Shown here piece by piece: positions 21,929 to 32,712 of a stretch of DNA of 53,325 nucleotides. Each line of letters opens with the position of its first letter. Position 1 is the first letter of the stretch. A program made the position numbers and the translations under genes. This DNA is from Scytalidium lignicola (Eukaryota; Ascomycota; Leotiomycetes): positions 1-53,325 of the forward strand of contig NCSJ02000297.1 in NCBI GenBank assembly GCA_002812745.2. Direction: 5' to 3'. The notes below the pieces were generated by a model that made no database searches, had not been told where the DNA came from, and saw only the letters and a list, made by a program, of their open reading frames with translations.

Positions 21929-23734
21929 CTAATTTTCCCACTCTAATAGAACAGCATCCCACATAAAGCCATGCCATTGAGCAGTTCTTGTTACTTGGAA
22001 TGTAACATCGTTACTACCTTCCTTAAGTATGCCCTGGCTGATTGGAAACTCAAAATAATGCCATTCTCCTGCTGCCGTAGCGCTTCGATATAAGCAAGGG
22101 TCACTAGGGATATCGGCACTAGTAAGGTTTCCAACCGTTGCCCCATTAACTAAAATGTTGCTGGAGACGCCACTGGAGTAGCCAGCCAAACTAACAGATA
22201 GCACAGCTTCAGAGTCCTTGGGAATCTCGAAACGATTGAGATCAAATTCTACCGTCCAGGTTCCTAGTGCAGATTGTCCGAAGCACCACTCTGACTCGTG
22301 TGATTTACCAGGAACAAAAGTCAGGTTGGCAGGACACTGAGCCACCAATGCGTGCTGATGCGGTGCTCCGCCAAATCGAAAACCTAGAGATTTCCTGTCT
22401 ATATCCCCAATTCTCCAAATTGTTTTCCTCTCCTGAGTATTCCAAACCAAACCCCACAGGCGAGTTTCATGGCCGTGGTGGACTTGAATATCATTCTGGA
22501 GGTATGTCGTGCTCACGTCTCCTATGGGAAAGCCATTTGACCATGCCTGTAAGGCGTAGACACCTTTGCGAACGTTTGAAAAAATGAAATTGCCAAAGGC
22601 ATCTGTATAAGTAGTATAGTAATTAAACCGGCCCATGTCTACAGCTGTCTCGTTGGGATGATTGTCTCCTAAGAACACTGCTGCATTGCCGGCGGGGCGA
22701 CCATCTGATAGTCGAAGATTACCCGTAACTGAACCTCGAGACTGATATGAGGAGTCAGTGAACCACTTATATGGGAAAGAGCTATCTTCTTGCTTTGCTC
22801 TGTTGGAGACATCTTGGAAGCTACCATCATTCTATCAATTAGTTAGCAAAAAGCAGACGAATAATATATTGCTCCACGTCTTTCTTACTAAATACCACAG
22901 CCATGGGCCCCAAGTCTTCCCAACTTGAAAGTAGTCCGAGCTGGTTGCCATGAAATGAGTGCCATGAATCATATTCAGCTGCACTACATCTCCTGTCGAA
23001 CTTTCTCTGTGAACTAATAGCTCTTGCTTCAATTGATCGCCATTATATTCGTCCTTTCCAGGATAGATATACCAGCTTCCGTATCTGGGCCCGTAAACAC
23101 CATAATAGTCTTGGTTTCGAATAAAGTCGGCCCAGTCGTATTTGGTAATATAGGTCCCATTTGGAAGAAGCCAAGTTTCGTCTTGTACTTTAGTACCTTC
23201 TGCGATAAGAGAGAGTGGCGGTAATGGTCCATCCTTAATAGCAATTTTACCATTGAGAAATGTAGTGTTATCCAAACGGAAGAGAGTGCGGAACTCTCCG
23301 AGCACTGGAAGCCCACGGTTAACGAAGTATTGATAGGCTCCAGCCAAATGAGGTTCGATAACCCAATGAAAATCACCTTCATTGGCGGAGAAAATGACAT
23401 CTAACTGGTCGTTTGTATGAGAATAAACCTTGGCACTTGTCCAATTCAGGTTCGACACCGCTCCATCTACACACAAGTCAACAATAAGATAAGTGATATG
23501 GGAGAAACGTTCTACGTAGAGTGGCATACTGTAACTAGCGTAATGTCCAACTGCTTCACCAACAATATCCTTTCCTTTGTAGTAAAGCTTAGTCCCGAAT
23601 GTCTGGCCGATGGTGATGTTCCACAAGTCATTGCCTATAACATGGGTCGTATCATTGATAGTTTTGAAAAATGGCCCCGCTGCCAGTGATCCATGTATGA
23701 CAGCAAGACCACAAAGAATTGCAGTGAAATACAT
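21929..23734 (-). CDS. Secreted rhamnogalacturonan lyase, PL4 (first copy)
   Basis: Exons in coding order 23734-23530, 23466-22889 and 22831-21929 give 561 residues. A hydrophobic signal peptide covers residues 1-18 or so. The PL4 catalytic beta-sandwich contains LGEFRTLFRLD, KYDWADF and YYGVYGPRYGSWY. A FnIII-like module (SRGSVTGNLRLSDGRPAG) and a C-terminal jelly-roll CBM-like module (IWRIGD, WHYFEFPIS) follow. PL4 lyases cleave rhamnosyl-galacturonyl bonds of pectin RG-I by beta-elimination (EC 4.2.2.23). The conserved His of the second copy's DVHGMY segment is Tyr here. The 63-nt first intron is stop-free and a multiple of three. It sits in a cluster with a transporter, GH105 and a second PL4. 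Confidence 0.9.
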
Positions 23735-24315
23735 GCTAGTGAACTAAACTAGCAAGACGATTAAGCCGTGGTTGGTAAGAGAAAATATACAAGTTGGCAT
23801 TGGGAAACGGTCAATTAAACATACAGCACTTTCTAGTTAATTATCTACGATCACCGGAATTTCTGGACTATAATAATTAGATGAAATAACCCTCATTCCC
23901 CCACAATCTTTCTCATACCTAACTTGTATCTGCAGTACCCCTCCTGTAATACTACTCTAGTACTCGGTGTAAGTAATACCGACTATGGTAAGATTGTGGT
24001 AGTGCTGTCAGAAGCTTCGCGGAGGAATTGTCATTTCTCGATGTAAAAGAGGCCGTATTGTAGGCCAACTTGCGTCGTACTACTTCTCTTAATGTTTAAT
24101 CATCCGAAAATATTGTTAGCTGCACGTTGTATGTGTTTAAGGGCATACGGTTCATTACAAATCGTAGGAGATGCTAATCATTAGACATCTGAACACTAGC
24201 AACACTGGCCGAATTCTTAATATGACAATTGTACATCCCATAATTTGAAACTATTTACGGAGTATGCTACTTAAGATCACCTCCTCAGCGATTTAAGTTA
24301 CCAAAGCAATGCTTC
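23735..24315. other. Intergenic, promoter of first PL4 gene
   Basis: This lies between the PL4 start and the MFS stop. It contains one copy of TACGGAGTAT (24256-24265). No other feature is recognised. Confidence 0.4.
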
Positions 24316-26131
24316 TTAGTACACGTAGCGGAAATTAGGATTCTCCTTATCCGTCAAGTCTTCAAAAGCATGCACGTATTGCTCATCCATTGCCTCATGA
24401 ATTCCAGCTGCTGCGAGCTCGTCCTTCTTCTTATTCTGATGTACAAGGTACCACCGAAGGAATATAAGGATTAGTACAAGAAGACTATAACAACCTAAGT
24501 GAACGGCAAAAGCAATGAAATAGCGAGGTGCATTCCAGGTGAGAAACACTTGAGGGCCTGGTGATTGTTAGCCATTGACCGAAGCCTAGAAAGCTGGTGC
24601 CTACCAATTGCATTTCCTGCAGACCAAATGATGAAATTTGTCGCGACAACTGTGGCCTTCTTTGTCTGCCCGCCAATGTTACGGGATATCATTGCCAGCC
24701 CAAGTGTCTGCGCGGACCAGAATGACAACGTGATATAGTAGCTAATCAGAAGCCCAACTTGAGTCGCTTTATCTGTGTTTACAACAGTCATGAGGACAAT
24801 TGTTCCGATAAATGATCTAAAGGCTTTCATTAGTGGATGCAAAAAAAATGTGGTTGTGACTTACGGTATAACAAAGCCGAGCATGATGTAACAGTTCTGT
24901 GCTGTCTTCTTGACAAGCCATGCCGACCCCAAAAGCACAATAATAATATAGAATCCCAATACCATCGCGAGAAGTTGAGTTTGTAATTCTGAGAATTTGA
25001 AACTAGTGATGATGATATTCGCGAATGCACCAAGTCCGCTGGTTGGCAAGGTCGTGCAGAATGCAATTCCACTGTAGCACCATGTTTGTGGGTCTCGGAA
25101 AGCTTCCCACATTTGGTCTCTCTTAAAGCGTTTGTTCTGAATTCCAGTTTGATTAACTCTGACTCGCTCCACCATGAGCTTCTTGTCTTCCTCGGTGAAG
25201 CACTTGGCTCGCATAGGAGAATCTGGCATGTAGACGAACACAAATGCGCCCCACAAGATGGCAATAGCACCATAGGTGATGAAGAGTGCTTGCCAGGATA
25301 ATAGAGGACCAGTTTTGAGTAAGGAGAAACAGTATGCTAGCAAGCCACCGACAATCTGCTGTGCCCCGTTCATCATGTACCTGAGGATTATGTTAACGAT
25401 CAAATCTCGATACATCACATAGACAAACTTACCAATATGAGACTGCCGCAGTCTGCTCTTGCCTTAAGTACCACATGCTAGAGAGCAAGACAAAGGACGG
25501 CTGACAGCAAGCTTCGAAGATACCCAAAAAAGTTCGGAGGACTACCAAGTGCGTGAAATTTTTAGCTACGGAGTGTAACATCAAAGTCATACCCCAAAGC
25601 ATGATATTTATTGAGAGGTACTTGGCGATTGGAACACGCTGGATTATCCAATTAGTAGGGTATTCGACGATGAGAATAGCGATGTAGATGCATGTCGTCA
25701 ACCATGAGTACTGTGACAGATCAGACCTTAGAACTACACAAGCAGCACAGAGCAGTATAGTTACAAACCTGCTGATTCACCAAGTGAGCGTACTTCTGGA
25801 TACCCATAATGGATGCAAAGGAAAGAGTTCCCTTATCCAGGGCTTGAAGGAAGTATGTGATGATCATAATGATCAAGACACGACGATCGATAAGCTTCTT
25901 GAGGCGACGATTGGTAGCTTCATCGATGACGATTCTCACTTCACTCGCGTACTTTGCAACCTCATCATCGACACGAGTGAAATCTGTGAAGTCTTTCCCC
26001 GGATAGCCGCCTGAAAGGGTCTGTTCAAGATGAACAGAGTCCATACCCTCGGCCTTGTTAGTTGGGATCTTCTCTGCATTGCTGTGAAGTGCTTTTGACT
26101 CTGAGGTTACAATCTCGGGGCTTTCCGACAT
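24316..26131 (-). CDS. MFS transporter, Dal5/allantoate-type anion:cation symporter family
   Basis: Exons in coding order 26131-25769, 25710-25433, 25380-24865, 24816-24605 and 24557-24316 give 536 residues. A hydrophilic N-tail of about 80 residues precedes LDKGTLSFASIMGI and SWLTTCIYIAILIVEYPTNW, the TM1-TM2 signature of the Dal5/Tna1/vitamin-H-type ACS family. About 12 hydrophobic segments can be traced. DSPMRAKCFTEEDK is the usual central cytoplasmic loop. The C-tail ends DLTDKENPNFRYVY, a common end in this family. ACS members carry organic anions and small sugar acids. Given its position between rhamnogalacturonan lyases and a divergent cytosolic GH105, it probably imports unsaturated rhamnogalacturonan fragments or rhamnose; that is inference. 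Confidence 0.9.
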
Positions 26132-26270
26132 TTTCTAGACTGGCAAAAGTCTGCAAAAAAAAGTCTTACAGGATCAACCAGTTCGATTATTGAGATAGAC
26201 CAGCGGGGCCGTTACCCTTTTCACTTCTCATTTGCAGCAAACTCTAATTAGTCCATCCCATCCCCCGTTT

Positions 26271-26353
26271 TAGACTCCACTGCCCCGGAGTCAATCACAG
26301 CGAGAGACCAGGCCATCCCCAGATACCCCAGCATAACCAGTTTGTGGAGTCTA
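26271..26353. promoter_or_regulatory. Candidate carbon-repression region, MFS/GH105 bidirectional promoter
   Basis: The 601-bp gap 26132-26732 separates divergent MFS and GH105 genes. In 26275-26349 there are five matches to the CreA consensus SYGGRG on either strand: CTCCAC 26275, CCCCGG 26283, CCCCAG 26317, CCCCAG 26326 and GTGGAG 26344. The 10-mer TAGACTCCAC (26271-26280) recurs as its exact inverse complement GTGGAGTCTA (26344-26353). A third half-site, GGAGTC, is at 26287-26292. The match to CreA sites is visible; function is inferred. Confidence 0.5.
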
Positions 26354-26732
26354 TATTGATAAACCGAAATCCCGAACGCCAAGATCTAGCTACCAATTCA
26401 CTGTTGGTGGAGATGGGCGGAGAAATAAAAATGTGATGCCAAGGGAGGGGAAGCTTTTAGCCACATTTGCTTATAGGGAGGTGGCATGCTCTAGTAAAGC
26501 TTTGGCGCACCAATGCTACTCCCGTGCCCTCGGTGTACACCACCCCGAACAGCAGATGTTTTGATGTTTGGAGTATTGTCAAAGACAATGCTAATAGCTC
26601 ATCAACCCCAGGTGTGGTATTATCCAATGAGTAAAACTCATAAACCAATTCTGCAACCTTCTCTCCTCGACTCATCCTGTGCGAGTCTTCAGAATCCAGA
26701 TTCAGTCGTAGCGCTGGTGGTGCGAGTCCAAA

Positions 26733-27915
26733 ATGCCTACCAATGTCGCTGGCATCGATGTGTCGGCAATCCACGCCGCAGTCAAACTTCTTACCAACAA
26801 CTTAGTGAACATCAAAGATACCACAGGCAAGTTCCTTCTTAAACTCCCCGACGGCCGGATTATTGACACTAAGGGATGGAATGATTGGGAGTGGACCCAC
26901 GGTATCGGACTCTATGGGCTCTACAAGTACTACTCTCTCACTGGAGATAAGCCGACATTGCAGATTATCGAGGACTGGTTCCGGGATAGATTTGCAGCTG
27001 GGGGAACAACAAAGAATATCAATACTATGGCAGCATTCCTAACATTGGCGTACTTGTACGAAGAGACAAGAAATCATACATATCTGCCTTGGTTGGATTC
27101 ATGGGCTGAATGGGGTATGGTATTGTCACTATTGAGTATCTTGGTAGGATGAAAAGAAAAGCTAACCGGATGATTAAACAGCTATGAACGATCTCGAACG
27201 TACAGAATATGGAGGAATGCAACATTTAACATATCTTACACCGAATACGCAGCAATTGTGGGATGATACGTTAATGATGACTGTGCTTCCCCTGGCCAAG
27301 ATTGGGAAGGTGCTCGGGAGGCCACACTATATAGAAGAAGCAAAACGCCAGTTCCTGCTGCATATCAAATATCTCTTCGATACGCAGACAGGACTTTTCT
27401 TTCATGGCTGGACTTTTGAAGACGGCGGGCATAATTTCGCCAGAGCGAGGTGGGCAAGGGGCAATTCCTGGATAACAATAGTCATTCCCGAATTTGTTGA
27501 ACTGTTGGATTTAAATAAGAGCGATCCGATTAGACTCCATCTGCTGGATACCATGGAAGCCCAGTGTCGTGCATTGAAGAAATACCAGGATGAATCTGGG
27601 TTATGGCGAACTCTAATAGATCATGATGATGAGGGATCTTATGTGGAATCATCTGCTACAGCTGGTTTCGCATACGGGGTTTTAATGGCTCAGAGAAAAC
27701 GGTACATTGGGAAAGAGTATGAAGATATGGCGATGAAGGCTATTAAAGCAGTACTCGAGCAGATTGATGAGCAAGGTGAGCTTCAAAACACCAGTTTTGG
27801 AACAGGGATGGGAGATTCTCTGCAGTTCTACAAGAATATTCGAAGGACGAGTATGCCCTATGGACAGGCTATGGCAATTATGGCACTAGGAGAATTCTTA
27901 CGTCGATATATATAG
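26733..27915 (+). CDS. GH105 unsaturated rhamnogalacturonyl hydrolase
   Basis: Two exons, 26733-27114 and 27182-27915, give 371 residues, the usual GH105 length. NDWEWTHGIGLYGLYKYY near the N-terminus, GWTFEDGGHNFARARWARGN in the middle and SSATAGFAYG near the C-terminus fit the (alpha/alpha)6 barrel family. The HNFARARWARGN segment is the family active-site region. GH105 enzymes remove the 4,5-unsaturated galacturonic acid left by PL4/PL11 lyases from rhamnose by hydration (EC 3.2.1.172). No signal peptide is seen, so the enzyme should be cytosolic and depends on uptake of unsaturated disaccharide. It is divergent from the MFS gene, with a shared promoter rich in CreA-consensus sites. Confidence 0.92.
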
Positions 27916-28114
27916 CATATAGAATATATATACGTTAAATAATCTTCCTTGCTGAATGTAAAAAGCTAGCATCATTCTTGATCTTAAAGGAGACCCTAAT
28001 GGACGTTAAATCATTGCTGTAGTAGTTTCTAATTAAAAATCTATTCCTATTGACATATTTTGTTTAGCATGGAAGATGGATGTAGAAAGTCATTCTCCGT
28101 TACTTGCTATCTAC

Positions 28115-30321
28115 CTATTCAACCTCAAGCCTCAATGCGTCATACTGCACATAGGTGCTCTGAGGCAAGACTGCTGATTCATAGTCAGTAGCATTTGCAG
28201 GCAAGCTGAGGATAATCTCATTCGTTCCATTAACGAGTAAGGCAGGATCGAATGTAAATTTGTTGGCAACATTGTAGCAAATTACTCCAGATCGCACGCC
28301 ACAAGAGCTACTTTGATAGTATCTATGTATAATATTAGAAATTGATCCCTAGTAGAAGCAGGAAACTCACGGGATTATCCAAGGTTCTAATTCATGCCCA
28401 TTCACCACCACAGTATATGGTAAGTTTGCAAATGGTTCTGAAGCATTGAACACATCTGTGTTTCCAGCAGCTGTCTTTGCTCCTGAAAGTTGGACCGTAA
28501 AGGTGGCCTGTCGCTTTCTGTAAAATTGGCTCTCTTCCATATCCCATAGGATCGTCCAATTATTCACGTTCTCATAATACGGTTCAGGGCGCAACGAATT
28601 AGCATATCCACCAAAGACACTCCAATGGATGTAATTCAAATCTTTAGAGACATCACTCTCGCCAACCTTAAATACCACACCATCAGGGTAGTCTGTTGGG
28701 AAATCATAAACTGCCCAGTATATAAGATATTGTGCAGGATGCAAAGGACGAGTAAAATCGGGAGCATATCCGTGTCGGTATTCTCCAGAGCTTTTATCTG
28801 GAGTTCCAATTCTCCAGATCTCAGTTCCAGCGTTTTCTTCTCGCCATCGAGCATGAGTGGTGTGTACTTCGCCTGCCTTAACTACGACATCATCCTTAGT
28901 ATACCAGCCAAAAATACCATCGGCATAGACCGTGAGACGATACGTTCCTGCTTTCACAGACGGAATTTCAACGTCGCCCGTGACCGGGTCGATATCCGCC
29001 CAGTATTGATATGCTTTAGTGTCGAGCACATTATCTTGGAAATCGACACCATTCTGTGCGAGGACCGCAATGGGCCTGATAGCTCCGTCTGGGAGATCAA
29101 TGTGGCCTTTCCAAGTAGACCTGCCACTTGATGGGACATAGTTCGGCACATATGGGGCTATCGAATTATAGAAATCGGAATCCCAGGTTGGAGAGAAGAA
29201 TTGACGCGCATCTTGACGAAGCTCTTCAGTAGTGGCATCGGGCTTGCCTCTATTAAAGTAGTAAAATTGCTATTTGTCTCGTCAGCCAAGGACCTTAACT
29301 AAATATAGTTTAATGCCTTACTGGGCCAAATGTTCGATCGAACCCATCAGTAATATTTGGAGTGCCGTCGCCGTGGTGATTAGACACTTTAAAAAGTCAG
29401 CATCTGACCATAAAATATTTCTTCAAAATAAATACCAATATAGTTGTACACAATTCCGTCTACGACAAGGTCTGAATGCAACGGGCCACCAAAATACGTG
29501 TCCCTAGTATTCATCACAAGCCAAGCACCATAGGTTGCATTGTCATGGCTGGTCGATCCATCAGAATACATGCCATGAACATCATGATCTCTCCAAGTAT
29601 CCGAAAATGTATATTTGGTGAAGTAGTCCGACTCTTGCTGCACATATGGGTCATCAGGAGTGTTTCCAAGATACCATGTTGCGTCTTGAACAGTGATTTC
29701 GTTGGCAGTTGCATTCTTTGATGGAAGTGGAGCATACTGCTTCTCATTAGTAATTAAATGCGTCCAAAGCGGTGTGTTAGGTCTGAATAATGTCCTGAAC
29801 TCTTGCATATTTCGCAGGAACGGGGTTGTTTTGTTGTAGTAATACAATCGACTGAACGTATGCAACCCAGTTTCCCCATCACGCAAAAACCAGTATTGTT
29901 CCAAAGTTTGCCCAGTTGGAGCATATGTTTCGCTCATCACAATACCTCCATAAGAAGTGCCGGTCGAATCAACGCCTTTTATCAGTTGGTATTTAGGATC
30001 AATAGAGCCTGGAGTATAACTCCCTGACGGGATGCAATAACAGTCCAGGTATGGTCCAATTCCACTGTTTCCGGATCCTGTTGCGCCTCCAGGTGTTGGC
30101 ATCTCATAGTTGAGTGTGCCTAGTAGGTCTTGCTTATCCAGAGCGAGATGCTGCATCACCCCGGTGGATTTGTTAACCGCAGCATAGAGACGATCATTTT
30201 GGAGGATGAGTTCCGTGCCGGATTCGGTTGCGTTTAGAAAAGCAAAAGCTTGATAGGGCAGCAATGAAAAGAATGACAAGAATCCAAGGAGCTTTGCCCC
30301 TGTTTGCAATCCCCCTGTCAT
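28115..30321 (-). CDS. Secreted rhamnogalacturonan lyase, PL4 (second copy)
   Basis: Exons in coding order 30321-29436, 29386-29322, 29269-28371 and 28322-28115 give 685 residues. The second exon is only 65 nt. A signal peptide covers roughly residues 1-28 (hydrophobic LLGFLSFFSLLPYQAFA). The PL4 catalytic domain contains NMQEFRTLFRP and KYTFSDTWRDHDVHGMYSDG. A FnIII-like segment (STWKGHIDLPDGAIRPI) and a C-terminal CBM-like domain (EIWRIGTPDKSSGEY, NYIHWSVFGGY) follow. Several N-x-S/T sites suit an extracellular enzyme. It is clearly divergent from the first copy, about 120 residues longer, so this is not a recent tandem duplicate. Its role is endo-cleavage of RG-I, supplying substrate for GH105. 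Confidence 0.9.
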
Positions 30322-32237
30322 GGTGTTATTATCTAGACGTCAAGCTTAATTGCTAGGCCGTTTAGATAGACATGTAAGATCTTAGCTTGTTCTACAAGGA
30401 TATACACCTTTATAGATCCATATTTTGAAACCCATATTTGTCTTTTGTATTTTTAAATTCCGTGGTAATAAAAACTAAATATCCAGGTACCAAGGGATTG
30501 TGCATGCCGGCTTGCTCTCGGTCGGCGTCTGCGGGGATGGCCACTTCCCCAGACTTCGCCCCGCTATACAAAAGCTTTAATAGTACGTATAGAGATGCTT
30601 CGGTGGAAAATATAACGAAATATCCAAGCCAAGAAAGAGTAGTCATGCTAAAGGCGGGTAGCTGATATACAATAGAGCAGATCTCAAAGCTCTGGTATGT
30701 CAAGGAGAGGTACAGAACAGTAGAGTAGTATCAACATGGAGGAGAATATTGTTCATAGGTGGAAGTTCTGCGCCGAAGAGTCTTGGCTTCTGGGTTTGCC
30801 AAGATTCTAAAGTAGGTGGTATGTTGCCGATGGCCCGAACCTGCCAGTTAGTCCCTAGTTCTTTTCCATTAGTCATAATCCATTTTCATCACTCATACTG
30901 CTTATTAGGCAAGGTTGTCTGGCCTGCAGCTCTTCTTGAAGCTTTCATTTCGTTTAGGATAAGTCATGAATATCTTTTTAAGCATATTTATAAATTTTCG
31001 TCATATGCCTTACTTTACTCATATTACGATTGATCTTTAGAATCAGATTGTTTACTAGCTCTTTCCTAGGATTCTTCGAGGTCATTTCAAGAAAGGAAAA
31101 GAATGAACTCAGATGTTGGGGCTATTACTGTCTAAATAAATAGATTGGGCACTATATCTCATATATGAGTGCAATCTAGTCGTCCCTGTTAAGCGTCGTA
31201 GGTATAAAAGAAACCCTCCTTGCTGTGATCCCTTTCCGAGGAGGAATTGTGGCAAAACAATGTCACGTTCCGTCTACCCATATTAGAATCAGTTGAGCCT
31301 TCTGCCTGAGACTACTACACAACTGGTACGATCAGGTGGTTGATACATGATAGCTATCACGTGGCTCTAGACAGGTTTTGGGGTGTTCATAGAAGCGTCG
31401 TATGATCCTTGGCCTGACTTGAAAGCTCATCAACTTCTTCACTATATAGTTCGAGTCTATTCTAATCTGAAATCTTCATATTATAAGCTGGATAATTTAG
31501 GCGACCATTGTAACTGATGTTTTGGGTATATCTTTGAACTCCTTTCGCTCAAATCGCCTCCCATCTCACAAGCAACCCCATAAGCAAGAGTTACATTACA
31601 AGCCAAATAGTACACAGAAGATTGATCCGGAGCAGTTGCCGTGTATATTGCTCGTATTCCAAGTTAGGCTAAGGGAGTTTATTCCGAGATTCCAAGTTTG
31701 GCAACTACTTAATATCCATTCGCTCAATGTCATTGGCATCCATAGCACCCCCTCGAAAACCGCTATTCCCCACGGTGCTTCCCTCTATACCTGAGCATGT
31801 TTCATACCTCGTAATTGTTATTTTGCCTTTATTATCCGGATTCCGGAATAGAAAGTCACCGCTGCCGATGAACTTGCTCTCTAAGACTACCGCCACTGAA
31901 AGGCGCTGGTGCCGAGCGAACCTTAACCCCGCGTTTTGGCAAATAGCCTTGCCGGGATGCCATTGGGGTAGGTCTGGCATTTAATTTAAACCTCACTCAG
32001 CTGCTAGTTAAGGACAGACAAATCACCGTAACATTACGCCCGTCGGTAAATATTCACGGCGAAGCTTCATTGGATGACATTGCACATGGCTTTTGTTACT
32101 TCCGCAAGATTGGTAGTTGTGCCCGAAAGGAGGTCGCCTAAGTACCAAAATCATACAACCTTTGTCGAGTTTGAGAGATTAGAATCGACGATGCTGCCCC
32201 TCGGTGATTTAATTCCTTAGCACTTTAACCTCATTCT

Positions 32238-32323
32238 CCGGCCAACACATCCGGCACTCGCCTCAGTGACTTGATCCCGGCCGGATTGTTATTCTCGCAC
32301 CCGGCTCAATCTATATTGCGGGG
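32238..32323. promoter_or_regulatory. CCGG cluster and CreA-consensus site upstream of cellobiohydrolase
   Basis: Five CCGG tetramers occur at 32238, 32251, 32277, 32281 and 32301, two of them joined as CCGGCCGG. GCGGGG (32318-32323) matches the CreA consensus. CGG/CCG triplets are half-sites of Zn2Cys6 regulators that control cellulase genes. The cluster is about 400 bp upstream of the GH7 ATG. Confidence 0.4.
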
Positions 32324-32621
32324 AAGCCCTTGATGAATAGGCTTAAGCTTTCTCTAGTAGAATAATGTGAGCCAAGTGGGTCAGGAGTCATTAGACTAGT
32401 CACGTTCTTCTCTTCAAGTCCCTTGTTTCTCGCCATTGCGGGCCCTGGCTATTTTGAGTTGACGAGATGGTCCCCTTTGCAAATCCGATGGCTCCGTCGA
32501 GCCGTCGATCCAGCTTTGAGGGCATGACTATGGCATTTTCAACGAAACCCGGATGCCAATCTCTAGTAAGTGTCGGAGCCTTTAAATTTTTTTGCCGTCT
32601 TCCAAGTTGATATAAGTAAAG

Positions 32622-32628
32622 TATAAAA
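32622..32628 (+). promoter_or_regulatory. TATA box of the cellobiohydrolase gene
   Basis: TATAAAA lies 85 bp before the ATG at 32713, the usual spacing in highly expressed fungal cellulase genes. Confidence 0.65.
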
Positions 32629-32684
32629 AGGGGATCAATTGCTCTTCCATGGAAGTCTCATCTCCAGCTATTTCCTTTTCTTGT

Positions 32685-32708
32685 TATACCAACAATTTTT
32701 TTGGTATA
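32685..32708 (+). repeat. Inverted repeat in the cellobiohydrolase leader
   Basis: TATACCAA (32685-32692) and TTGGTATA (32701-32708) are perfect inverse complements around an 8-nt loop. The stem ends 4 nt before the start codon, so in the mRNA it would form a small hairpin at the initiation site. Confidence 0.6.
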
Positions 32709-32712
32709 CAGC

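Larger units (their letters stand above)
30322..32712. other. Intergenic, promoters of second PL4 and cellobiohydrolase
   Basis: About 2.4 kb with no confident gene. A 97-codon minus-strand frame at 30410-30703 has no recognisable domain. An imperfect hairpin (GATTG…CACT/AGTGCAATC) lies at about 31143-31172, and TCCGGATTCCGGA at 31835-31847. The right end carries the cellobiohydrolase promoter, listed separately. Confidence 0.4.

Noticed and set aside
30410..30703. 97-codon minus-strand ORF as a small gene next to the second PL4
   Set aside because: It has some hydrophobic stretches but no recognisable family, and it lies in the PL4 promoter; evidence is too thin to call it.
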